Assembly: GCA_013203245.1 (NCBI GenBank) | Contig: JABMOR010000105.1 | Coordinates: 1 to 9,823, forward strand | Direction: 5' to 3' | Source: Candidatus Nitrosopumilus sp. | GTDB taxonomy: Archaea > Thermoproteota > Nitrososphaeria > Nitrososphaerales > Nitrosopumilaceae | Length of the DNA: 9,823 nt | Shown: positions 1-6,520 of the stretch, piece after piece | How the letters are laid out: every line of letters starts with the position of its first letter | Position numbering within the stretch: the stretch's first letter is position 1 | Position numbers and translations under genes: made by a program | Notes under the pieces: model-generated | What the model saw: the letters and a program-made list of their open reading frames with translations, nothing else | What the model was told of the DNA's origin: nothing | Database searches by the model: none

Positions 1-1006
1 ACATTCTAAATTTAAGATAAGATTGCTCTTCTGCACATTCTAAACTAATTTCATCAGTTGAATCTCCATTTTTAACAGAAACAACACTGTGTTCAGTTTT
101 TGGTGCATCTGAATATCTTAGAGTTACAGCTGATCCAAATTCTACATGTAACTTTACATTCTTACCACGTAAAATTGAAACTGGTCCTACGTAATCTTTA
201 GCCTCAAGTAAAATATCTCCCGGTAACGCTAATGCTTTAATCATTTCATTTTCATCTTTGTTTCTTCCTACAACAAATTTTGTTTCTTCATCTAACCTAA
301 AGTGTCTTCCAATTTTTAACAAATCAATTTCATTAATTGTTGGAGTTTCTATATGATCAAACAAATCTTTAGCTTTAATTCCAAATTGTGGTTCAGTTAA
401 CAAACAACCACCACCTGCATTCGGTGGATTTTCAATACCGTATTCTTTAGCCATTTGTATTTGAATTTTTCTTTGTCTTCCTCTAATCATTCCAAGATTT
501 TCTCTTTTGATCAATCCATCCTTTTCTGCATCTGATGCTGGTAATAATCCGGCAGATAATGGCCTAACAATTTTTCCAGTCAAATTTGATTCTTTTTCAA
601 TAATATGTAATGATGGTGCATGTTGACTCATTGGACGTTGACCTAATACTTCTCCTGAAATAATAAATTCTGCACCAATTTCTTCCATGTGTTTTTTTGC
701 TGCATCAAACATCATTGTTCTACAATCAACACACGGATTAAATCCTGCACCGATTCCATGCTTTGGATGTTTTAACATCTCAATGTATTCATCACCAAGA
801 TAAACTGTTTTTAAATTTACATTAAGATCATCTGCTCTTTCTCTAATTTCAAAACCACATCCTCTTCCACAATCAAAATCACAAAATGGAGTTTTAATTG
901 CAACAGCTGATACTTCAAAACCTTGTTCTTGCATCATTCTTACTGCAAGTTGACTGTCTAATCCTCCAGATAGTAATGCAACTACTTTTTTCTTCGCTTC
1001 AGCCAT
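1..1006 (-). CDS. ThiI/MnmA-like PP-loop tRNA sulfurtransferase with NFACT-R-like C-terminal domain (C-terminus cut by window edge)
   Basis: I translated this myself; the frame stays open to the left edge, so about 335 residues are visible and the C-terminus is missing. An N-terminal PP-loop ATPase motif (SGGLDS, residues 13-18) marks the adenylating superfamily that thiolates tRNA uridines (ThiI, MnmA, TtuA). Cysteines at 42, 46 and 50, a CVDC pair at 92 and 95, and C201 in GGGCLLT follow. The CxxC plus one distant Cys resembles the [4Fe-4S] ligand set known in TtuA-type enzymes; cluster binding here is inference. Residues from about 225 (KIGRHFRL, VVGRNKDENE, GPVSILRG) look like the NFACT-R RNA-binding domain, known to be fused to such PP-loop enzymes. 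Start: ATG at 1006 puts the motif about ten residues in; an in-frame ATG at 1051 would add 15 residues but would lie upstream of the TATA-like box at 1028-1036. The position thiolated (s4U8 or other) cannot be told. Confidence 0.85.
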   Translation of the reverse strand, partial: MAEAKKKVVALLSGGLDSQLAVRMMQEQGFEVSAVAIKTPFCDFDCGRGCGFEIRERADDLNVNLKTVYLGDEYIEMLKHPKHGIGAGFNPCVDCRTMMFDAAKKHMEEIGAEFIISGEVLGQRPMSQHAPSLHIIEKESNLTGKIVRPLSAGLLPASDAEKDGLIKRENLGMIRGRQRKIQIQMAKEYGIENPPNAGGGCLLTEPQFGIKAKDLFDHIETPTINEIDLLKIGRHFRLDEETKFVVGRNKDENEMIKALALPGDILLEAKDYVGPVSILRGKNVKLHVEFGSAVTLRYSDAPKTEHSVVSVKNGDSTDEISLECAEEQSYLKFRM

Positions 1007-1027
1007 TGTGATATGACCTAATTTTCC

Positions 1028-1036
1028 ATATACAAA
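1028..1036 (-). promoter_or_regulatory. TATA-like box for the PP-loop tRNA sulfurtransferase gene
   Basis: On the minus strand this reads TTTGTATAT and is centred about 26 bases before the ATG at 1006. That is the expected archaeal TATA-to-start distance when transcription begins at or next to the start codon. No Shine-Dalgarno sequence is seen before this ATG. The assignment rests on spacing and AT content only. Confidence 0.4.
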
Positions 1037-1047
1037 CTTTACATCAT

Positions 1048-1056
1048 ACATAAATT
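1048..1056 (+). promoter_or_regulatory. TATA-like box for the M24 peptidase gene
   Basis: ACATAAATT is centred 26 bases before the ATG at 1078, fitting a leaderless archaeal transcript. It lies in the same 71-base divergent spacer as the box serving the opposite gene. The short transcripts leave no room for a ribosome binding site, and none is seen. Confidence 0.4.
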
Positions 1057-1077
1057 GAGAATTGGAAATATCTCTGT

Positions 1078-2142
1078 ATGAACCAGCGTAGAAAGAATAT
1101 TTTGAAATATGCTCAAAAGATTGACTGCGATACTTTGGTTACATTTGAGCCTGAAAATTTGTTTTACATGACTGGATTTTGGGGTGAGGCAATAGGTTTA
1201 CTTGAAAAAAATGGAAAAACTACAATAATTGCACCTGAACTTGAAGTTGGAAGAGCAAAAGAAGAATCTGTAGACTGTGATGTAATTACTGCAGAACGGG
1301 GAGAAGGTCTGATTACCTCAGTTATTAAAAAAATTAAGAAAAATCGTGTTTGTACTGATTGCCAGAATTATTCAGTAATGATGTCTTTAAAAAAATCAAT
1401 TCCAAAAATAAAATCATCAACTGAACCATTTTACAATGCTAGAATCATAAAAGATGAAAAAGAAATACAAATTCTCAAAAAAGCCTCAAAAATCATCGAT
1501 GAAATGTTCCAAATTTGTACTAAAAAAATGAAAGTTGGGCAAAAAGAATCTGAATTACAAACAATTTTGATGACATATGCAATGGAACAAGAAATGTTTG
1601 ACACTGGATACAAATCTACACTTAACCCATTAATTATAGCAGGAGGTCCAAATGGTGCATTACCTCATGCTCAAGTTACAAATAGAAAATTCAAAAAAGG
1701 AGATCTAGTAGTAACTGATCTTACATTGAGATACAAAGGATATGTTTCTGATGCAACCAGAACATTTGCACTTGGAAAAATTTCATCACAAGCAAATGAA
1801 GCATATGAAATTGTTAAAGAATCTCAAAGACTTGGTTTAAAATCTGTTAAACTTGATGTTGATTGCAAAGATGTAGATCTTGCATGTAGAAAATACATTG
1901 AAGATCAAAATTACGGTCAATACTTTATCCATTCAACAGGACATGGAATTGGATTAGAAGTACATGAGCTACCATGTATTTCTTATAGAAGTAATATAAA
2001 ATTAAAAGAAAACATGGCAATCACTGTTGAACCAGGAATCTACATTGAAAATAAATTTGGAATTAGAATAGAGGATTCATTAATTGTAAAAGAACAACCA
2101 ATTATAATGCATAAATTTACTAAAGATTTAGTTACAATTTGA
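1078..2142 (+). CDS. M24 family Xaa-Pro aminopeptidase / prolidase (PepQ/PepP-like)
   Basis: A cytosolic metallopeptidase of the pita-bread fold, predicted to cut X-Pro bonds and so help recycle peptides. The 354 residues split into a creatinase-type N-terminal domain (about 1-120) and the M24 catalytic domain (about 125-354), a normal size for archaeal prolidase-like proteins. The dimetal ligands are all present: D214, D225, H289 (in HSTGHGIG), E318 (in VEPGIY) and E332 (in GIRIED). Histidines H197 and H296 match the other conserved active-site positions. The ATG at 1078 is the first start in frame and sits 26 bases after a TATA-like box. The gene is monocistronic and ends 2 bases from the convergent membrane-protein gene. 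A T6 run at 2201-2206 inside that neighbour could end its transcript. The exact substrate (dipeptide or longer peptide) cannot be told from sequence; the family call is firm. Confidence 0.9.
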   Translation: MNQRRKNILKYAQKIDCDTLVTFEPENLFYMTGFWGEAIGLLEKNGKTTIIAPELEVGRAKEESVDCDVITAERGEGLITSVIKKIKKNRVCTDCQNYSVMMSLKKSIPKIKSSTEPFYNARIIKDEKEIQILKKASKIIDEMFQICTKKMKVGQKESELQTILMTYAMEQEMFDTGYKSTLNPLIIAGGPNGALPHAQVTNRKFKKGDLVVTDLTLRYKGYVSDATRTFALGKISSQANEAYEIVKESQRLGLKSVKLDVDCKDVDLACRKYIEDQNYGQYFIHSTGHGIGLEVHELPCISYRSNIKLKENMAITVEPGIYIENKFGIRIEDSLIVKEQPIIMHKFTKDLVTI

Positions 2143-2144
2143 GT

Positions 2145-2624
2145 CTAGGAATAAGAAACTACTTCAATAACATGTTTTGATTCTGGATTATTCGATGTAA
2201 TTTTTTCAGAACTAACATTAACATTCCAATCAAAATTTATTTCTCCTTTATATGATTTAAAATTAAGAATTACATTATATTCATCAGAATTTAGATTTGT
2301 TACCACTAATTCTACATTAGTTTTTTTATGTCCAAAAATTTTTCCATCTGGATATTCATCATTTATTTGATTTTTTATTACCTCTATTACAGTCATTTTT
2401 GATTCATCTCCATTATTGAAATTCATCAAAATATCTGTGACTTTTTGTTCTTCATCTGAAAGATCTGGTAAGCTATTTTCTAAATTTTTCTCTGTTAATA
2501 TCCCCTGTGCAGATATTGCTACTAGTGCAATTGCAGCAAGATAAAATGGTGCTCTCTTTTTAAGAAATGATTTTAAATCATTTCTTTTTGGTTTATCTTC
2601 TATTTTCTTACTTTCTTTGCCCAT
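2145..2624 (-). CDS. Conserved-looking single-pass membrane protein of unknown function
   Basis: I do not recognise this 159-residue protein. The first 24 residues are rich in Lys and Arg. One hydrophobic segment follows at about 26-42 (PFYLAAIALVAISAQGI). The rest (43-159) is an acidic, soluble-looking domain with beta-strand-like alternation (VELVVTNL, YNVILNFKSY, VIEVVSYS). The positive-inside rule suggests a cytoplasmic N-terminus with the C-terminal domain outside. The segment could also be read as an uncleaved signal anchor; there is no Cys for lipidation. It begins 11 bases after the methyltransferase stop, and no well-placed TATA box is seen, so it is probably cotranscribed with that gene. 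The shared transcript is the only clue to function. Its stop lies 2 bases from the convergent peptidase stop. Confidence 0.75.
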   Translation of the reverse strand: MGKESKKIEDKPKRNDLKSFLKKRAPFYLAAIALVAISAQGILTEKNLENSLPDLSDEEQKVTDILMNFNNGDESKMTVIEVIKNQINDEYPDGKIFGHKKTNVELVVTNLNSDEYNVILNFKSYKGEINFDWNVNVSSEKITSNNPESKHVIEVVSYS

Positions 2625-2635
2625 GTCTCTTCAAT

Positions 2636-3484
2636 CTAGTTTTTAGCACTTAGAATTAAAACTTGCCAAGGAAATAAAATTTCTCCATTTTTCTTTGTAT
2701 ATTGTGATGTTTTCTCCTTGACTAATTGTTTCAATTCCTTTCTTTTTGAATAATCTAATTCGTTTAGTTTTTCTTTTAGTGGTTTTGCAATGTATTTTAG
2801 ATAATTTTTCCAATAATCCTCAAATTTTCCTGGACTGTAATGAAAGACATAGTCTTTTACAATAATCTTTGAGAATCCTGCTTTACTTACTTCTGATTTT
2901 AATGCAGATTTTGTTCCAAATCTATCTAGATCTGGAGAACCTGGCGGAACATAATCTGGAATATACTTGGTAACTGAATCTATAATGTTGCTAAAGAAAG
3001 GAACAGTATCTTTACTTCCATGTACAGAAATTCCAATTTTTCCTGATTTTTTGAGGCTGTTTTTCATATTTTTTAATGCTTTTTGAGCATTAGGGAAGAA
3101 AAATAATGCATATTGACAAGTAACAACATCAAATTTTTTAGAAAAATAGAATTTTTCTGCATCAGTATTCATAAAATCTACATTTAATTTTTTACCATTC
3201 AATTTTTCTGCAATTTTAATTGCTGTACTTGAAGTGTCTATTCCTACTACATATCCTGATTTCCCAATTTTTTTTTGAATTTCATTTGTTACTACTCCAG
3301 TACCACATGCAACATCTAACACTGCATCACCTTTGTTGATGTTTACTAATTCAACTAATTTTTTTGTACTTTGAAAAGGACCTTTATTTACACTAGCCCA
3401 TCTCTTATGATATCTTGGAGCCACTTCATTCCAAATTTTCATATTTCGTTGCTTGTATTCTGAATGAATGAATTTCATCTTCAT
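2636..3484 (-). CDS. Class I SAM-dependent methyltransferase (UbiE/type 11-like)
   Basis: A 282-residue Rossmann-fold methyltransferase. Motif I is VLDVACGTG (residues 55-63), the SAM-binding glycine loop. The acidic residue ending strand 2 is D83 in VVGID, and NTDAE (106-110) and FDVVTCQYALFFF (118-130) match motifs II and III. A C-terminal region of about 110 residues (FGTKSALKSEV onward) resembles the cap region of UbiE-like small-molecule methyltransferases. The substrate is unknown: quinone, lipid and other small molecules are all possible, and the quinone role of UbiE should not be assumed. ATG at 3484 is the first in-frame start; a second ATG two codons later is equally possible. A TATA-like box centred about 25 bases upstream suggests its own leaderless promoter, in addition to read-through from the CoA genes. 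The membrane-protein gene follows after 11 bases. Confidence 0.85.
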   Translation of the reverse strand: MKMKFIHSEYKQRNMKIWNEVAPRYHKRWASVNKGPFQSTKKLVELVNINKGDAVLDVACGTGVVTNEIQKKIGKSGYVVGIDTSSTAIKIAEKLNGKKLNVDFMNTDAEKFYFSKKFDVVTCQYALFFFPNAQKALKNMKNSLKKSGKIGISVHGSKDTVPFFSNIIDSVTKYIPDYVPPGSPDLDRFGTKSALKSEVSKAGFSKIIVKDYVFHYSPGKFEDYWKNYLKYIAKPLKEKLNELDYSKRKELKQLVKEKTSQYTKKNGEILFPWQVLILSAKN

Positions 3485-3505
3485 GTTTACACAATCTTTG
3501 ATCTA

Positions 3506-3513
3506 TTTTATGT
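3506..3513 (-). promoter_or_regulatory. TATA-like box for the methyltransferase gene
   Basis: Minus-strand ACATAAAA lies 22-29 bases before the ATG at 3484. It overlaps the final codons and stop of the interrupted small ORF upstream. The spacing matches the other candidate leaderless promoters in the window, so the methyltransferase and membrane-protein pair may be expressed independently of the CoA genes. Confidence 0.4.
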
Positions 3514-3675
3514 AATCTCTTCTAAATCTAATTGTAATGCCCTACCAGTTTCATGATAGTATCTATGTTCGAGTTGTTTTAGATCCCCTTTTAATTTTTT
3601 ATTATTTAATTTTAATAATTTTATTTTAGTTTCTTTATATTCAATAACTATTTTTTAAAGTTCTAATTTTTTCAT
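3508..3675 (-). pseudogene. Interrupted small ORF (55 sense codons with an internal TAA) coupled to the CoaBC stop
   Basis: The only sizeable spacer in the minus-strand block carries a reading frame that begins with an ATG overlapping the CoaBC stop (the ATGA arrangement typical of translational coupling). It runs MKKLEL, then a TAA at 3655-3657, then 48 more sense codons to TAA at 3508-3510. The second part starts Lys- and Leu-rich and coiled-coil-like (KIKLLKLNNKKLKGDLKQLE) and ends HRYYHETGRALQLDLEEIT. That composition looks like real protein rather than random AT-rich translation. No ATG, GTG or TTG lies between the internal stop and the rest, so it could not be re-initiated in the usual way. 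The simplest reading is a small helical protein gene killed by one nonsense change (AAA, GAA or CAA to TAA). A sequencing error, an ATT or ATA start, or stop read-through are alternatives. I do not recognise the family. Confidence 0.5.
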
Positions 3676-4934
3676 TTTATTTTTGTTTCAATTTGTTTTC
3701 TAATAAATTTAGCAATTTTTTCTTTATTCATCCACCCTGAAACAATATTCTTTTTAGAATCTACTATGATCACTTGATTATTTTTAGGATTTTTTTTATA
3801 TCTAATTGAACCAATATCATTTGCTATAATCATATCTGCTGTTGATTCTTTTAATTTTTTTTGAGCAGACTTGATTAATTGAGCTTTTGTAAAATTTGTT
3901 TCTGCTTTAAAACCAACAAGTAAAACATCTTTTTGATATTTTTTAATTTGATCTATTATTTTTGGAGCTTTTTTGAGGCTGATATTCATACTTAATTTTG
4001 AACTTTTAATTTTATTCTTACTTTGAATTGTAGGAATATAATCGGCAACAGCTGCTGCCATAATCACAATATCAAATTTTTTCTTTAATTCCAATTTTAC
4101 TGCAGAATGCATCTCTTTACTAGATACAACATTGATTATTTTTGCACCTTTTGGCGGTTTTTCATTTCCTGGTCCATAAACAAAAGTTACTTTAGCTCCT
4201 GCAGAAATTAATTCAGATGCTAAACTGACTCCTGTTTTTCCAGAACTCTGATTTGTAATTGCACGTATAGGATCTATTTGTTCAATTGTTGGTCCTGCAG
4301 TGATTAACACTTTTTTATTTTTTAATACAGATGAGGATCCAAATTTCTTTAATACATTTTCTAAAACATCCTCAGGTTCTGGGGATTTTGCTTTACCTTC
4401 AATTAGATTAGGAGAAAGAAATTCAATTTTATTTTTTAAAAATTTTATATTTTTTTTAACTGCTAAATTTTCATACATGGATGCATGCATTGCAAGACAC
4501 ATCAAAATTGGAATTTTTGATCCAAATCCTACGGTAAGTACTGTAGATACAGGCGTATCATCAATTCCATTAGCCAATTTTCCTAATGTATTTGCTGTTG
4601 CAGGATATACTATTACTAAATCTGATTGATTATAATCTGCTAATCTGATATGTTCTAGTTCGCCTGTAAGTTTTGTAATTACTTCATTACCTGTAGCCCA
4701 TTTGAAATATTCTGGTTGTATTAATTTTGTAACTGCATTACTGGTAACACATGTTACATATGCTCCATGTCTCATTAGTAATCTTGCAAGTTCAATTGCT
4801 TTGTATGCTGCAACACTACCAGCTACACAAAGCACAATTTTTTTCCCTGATAACTCCATTCCGTGTGAACTAACTATATCTAAAGATGGATGATCTTTTG
4901 TTTTTAATTTCTTATTAACTGCCAAGTTCTTCAC
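3672..4934 (-). CDS. coaBC: CoaBC: phosphopantothenoylcysteine decarboxylase / phosphopantothenate-cysteine ligase
   Basis: A bifunctional 420-residue enzyme. CoaB joins cysteine to 4'-phosphopantothenate using a nucleotide, and the FMN-dependent CoaC decarboxylates the product to 4'-phosphopantetheine. CoaC comes first (about 28-195): GSVAAYKA (39-46) is the flavin loop, H95 in LEHI is the catalytic His, and PATANTLGKLANGI (111-124) is the flavoprotein signature. The bacterial PxMN motif is replaced by AMHASM (148-153). The bacterial cysteine-bearing substrate loop reads EGKAKSPEP (179-187), with no Cys. CoaB follows (about 205-420): ITAGPT (211-216), ITNQSSGKTG (226-235), AAAVADY (293-299), VGFKAET (340-346). 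The start is GTG at 4934, inside the last 20 bases of panB. It is preferred over ATG at 4859 because the HPS-containing segment at residues 15-17 resembles the N-terminal extension of archaeal CoaBC, as in Methanocaldococcus. Confidence 0.93.
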   Translation of the reverse strand: MKNLAVNKKLKTKDHPSLDIVSSHGMELSGKKIVLCVAGSVAAYKAIELARLLMRHGAYVTCVTSNAVTKLIQPEYFKWATGNEVITKLTGELEHIRLADYNQSDLVIVYPATANTLGKLANGIDDTPVSTVLTVGFGSKIPILMCLAMHASMYENLAVKKNIKFLKNKIEFLSPNLIEGKAKSPEPEDVLENVLKKFGSSSVLKNKKVLITAGPTIEQIDPIRAITNQSSGKTGVSLASELISAGAKVTFVYGPGNEKPPKGAKIINVVSSKEMHSAVKLELKKKFDIVIMAAAVADYIPTIQSKNKIKSSKLSMNISLKKAPKIIDQIKKYQKDVLLVGFKAETNFTKAQLIKSAQKKLKESTADMIIANDIGSIRYKKNPKNNQVIIVDSKKNIVSGWMNKEKIAKFIRKQIETKIK

Positions 4935-5754
4935 GTAATTTTTTTAATTCTTCTTCATTCATTGAAAATGAGTTTTCTTTAGCAGGAAATGCTCCAGATT
5001 CTACATCAGATCTATACTCTTCAAGTGATTTTACAATATCTTCAGATAAATTCATGTATCTTTTGGCAAATTTTGGTTTAATTTTATCATACATTCCTAA
5101 CACATCTTGAACGACCAATACTTGTCCATCACAATTTACTCCTGAACCAATTCCAATTATAGGAACGGTAACTGTTTCAGAAATAATTTGAGCTACTTCA
5201 TGACTTACCATTTCTAATGCAATGCTGAAAACCCCTACATTTTCTAGTTCCTTTGCATCTTCAATTAACTTCATTGCTGAATCTTTTGTTTTACCTTGAA
5301 CTTTGTATCCTTCTGATAGTATTGTGGTTTGAGGCTGAAGTCCAATATGCCCCATTACAGGAATTCCTACATCAACTATTGCGCTAATTGTTTCTGCCAT
5401 TATAGAACCACCTTCAAGTTTTACTGCATCTGCACCTGCTTTGATTAATCTCCCTGAATTGTTTATTGCATCTTCAATACTTGCTTGGTATGACATAAAG
5501 GGTAAATCTGCTACTAAAAGTGAATTTTTTCTTGCTCTACTTACTGCTTCAGTAAACATACACATTTGATCCATTGTGACAGGAATTGTATTTTCATAAC
5601 CAAGCATTACCATTCCTGCACTATCTCCAACAAGTAATACATCAATTCCTGCTTTGTCACATAATGAAGCTAGAGTGTAATCATAACTTGTAATCACTGA
5701 AATTTTCTTTTTTTCTTTTTTCATGTTAATAATATCTTGTACAGTTTTATGCAA
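4915..5754 (-). CDS. panB: 3-methyl-2-oxobutanoate hydroxymethyltransferase (ketopantoate hydroxymethyltransferase, PanB)
   Basis: Transfers a hydroxymethyl group from methylene-tetrahydro(methano)pterin or folate to 2-oxoisovalerate, giving ketopantoate, the first committed step to CoA. The 279 residues form one PEP-mutase-like TIM barrel of normal family length. Conserved sites are visible: TSYDYT (22-27), the metal ligand D44 in VGDSAG, D83 in VADLPF, K112 and E114 in AVKLEGG, GHIGLQPQT (135-143), the catalytic E181 in ALEMV, and GIGSG (201-205). The start is an unusual TTG at 5754. Only this codon includes the conserved TVQDIINMK segment found at the N-terminus of PanB proteins; the next ATG (codon 11) would remove it. 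The TTG lies inside the end of the upstream synthetase gene (8-base overlap), and the 3' end overlaps coaBC by 20 bases, so translation is probably coupled. Confidence 0.94.
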   Translation of the reverse strand: MHKTVQDIINMKKEKKKISVITSYDYTLASLCDKAGIDVLLVGDSAGMVMLGYENTIPVTMDQMCMFTEAVSRARKNSLLVADLPFMSYQASIEDAINNSGRLIKAGADAVKLEGGSIMAETISAIVDVGIPVMGHIGLQPQTTILSEGYKVQGKTKDSAMKLIEDAKELENVGVFSIALEMVSHEVAQIISETVTVPIIGIGSGVNCDGQVLVVQDVLGMYDKIKPKFAKRYMNLSEDIVKSLEEYRSDVESGAFPAKENSFSMNEEELKKLREELGS

Positions 5755-6511
5755 TTTTAGATCTCCTTGTTAAATTATTTTTAATTTGAATAATATTTTC
5801 CCTTAGATTTTTCTTATTATCAAAATCATCAACTATTTTTTGAAGACTTTTTTTATTCTTTTTTGATAGTTTTTTTGATTCGTTAATTAGCAAATCAATT
5901 GCCCGTGTTACATTATCTACAATTGTAATATTAGCAGTCTGTGAAGTTCTGGAGAGCGGATTTAGATCAAATGTTATGACTGTTTTGCCTGCTTTTCTAA
6001 GTGCCATAGTTCTATCCCCATCTTCTAATGGCACTACAACAACATCTGCTACAAAAATTCCATCTTTATCAACAATTCTTCTAGCAGAATCAATTCCTCG
6101 TAATTTTTTAGATGAAGTAGTTTTAGAACCTAAAATTTCATTGGCTCCATTTTTTTTGAGAGTTTTAATAATTGCCTGTTTTCTTTTTTCATTTACATAA
6201 AACAAATTTACCTCAAGTTTTGCTTTGATCTGCTTTGATAACTTTACAATTTGTTTTGGACATAATGCTGCTATATTTCCATTAACTGAGATAACGGGCA
6301 TTTCTGCTACAAGAAGCTGTGCAGCTGCAGCCCTTATGGCCTGCAAAGCAGCCTTACCTGTCTTCTCTCCGAGAAGATAATCAAAAGCCTCCCCTCTACC
6401 TTGAGCCAAAAGACCTTCTTTTGCAACCAACCCATTGTTAAAGCCTTCAACTAGTTTCTCACGAATTAAAAGTGATTTAGCTCTTGGATGAGATTTAGGA
6501 ATTAATGACAT
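5747..6511 (-). CDS. Archaeal phosphopantothenate synthetase (4-phosphopantoate-beta-alanine ligase, DUF137 family)
   Basis: Condenses 4-phosphopantoate with beta-alanine using ATP to give 4'-phosphopantothenate. This archaeal enzyme stands in for bacterial pantothenate synthetase. The 254-residue length fits the family. Recognisable blocks are IPKSHPRAKSLLIREKLV (4-21), GRGEAFDYLLGEKTG (38-52), the Ala-rich helix at 54-69, VNGNIAALCP (76-85), VVVPLEDGDRT (158-168) and TFDLNPLSRTSQTA (180-193). After about residue 210 the chain becomes Lys-rich and helical and is less conserved in feel. ATG at 6511 gives a terminus that begins directly with the conserved block. It sits 9 bases after the pantoate kinase stop and overlaps panB by 8 bases. 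The part coding for the conserved N-terminal blocks (about 6300-6440) is visibly less AT-rich than its surroundings, which fits strong protein constraint rather than transfer. Confidence 0.92.
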   Translation of the reverse strand: MSLIPKSHPRAKSLLIREKLVEGFNNGLVAKEGLLAQGRGEAFDYLLGEKTGKAALQAIRAAAAQLLVAEMPVISVNGNIAALCPKQIVKLSKQIKAKLEVNLFYVNEKRKQAIIKTLKKNGANEILGSKTTSSKKLRGIDSARRIVDKDGIFVADVVVVPLEDGDRTMALRKAGKTVITFDLNPLSRTSQTANITIVDNVTRAIDLLINESKKLSKKNKKSLQKIVDDFDNKKNLRENIIQIKNNLTRRSKIA

Positions 6512-6520
6512 AATTTTTGA

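Noticed and set aside
1049..1051. Upstream in-frame ATG for the PP-loop tRNA sulfurtransferase
   Set aside because: It would add 15 residues ahead of a PP-loop that family members have near the N-terminus, and it lies upstream of the TATA-like box at 1028-1036, so the transcript would not contain it.
3537..3629. Plus-strand 30-codon hydrophobic ORF (starts MPYQFHDS, ends LIILF) in the coaBC-methyltransferase spacer
   Set aside because: It is the antisense of the interrupted minus-strand small ORF. Its hydrophobic tail is what an A-rich, Lys- and Leu-coding strand yields when read backwards, and no promoter or ribosome site precedes it.
4300..4629. Plus-strand ORF of 109 codons opposite coaBC
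   Set aside because: Antisense shadow of a well-supported enzyme. Its Phe- and Ser-rich composition comes from the complement of Lys-rich coding sequence and no motif is present. The same applies to the other antisense ORFs at 1431-1613, 4702-4893, 5976-6200, 6546-6764, 8118-8411 and 8699-8947.
6300..6440. GC-richer patch that might mark transferred DNA
   Set aside because: It coincides with the most conserved, Ala- and Gly-rich blocks of the phosphopantothenate synthetase, which need GC-rich codons, and the gene fits its neighbours in order and spacing.
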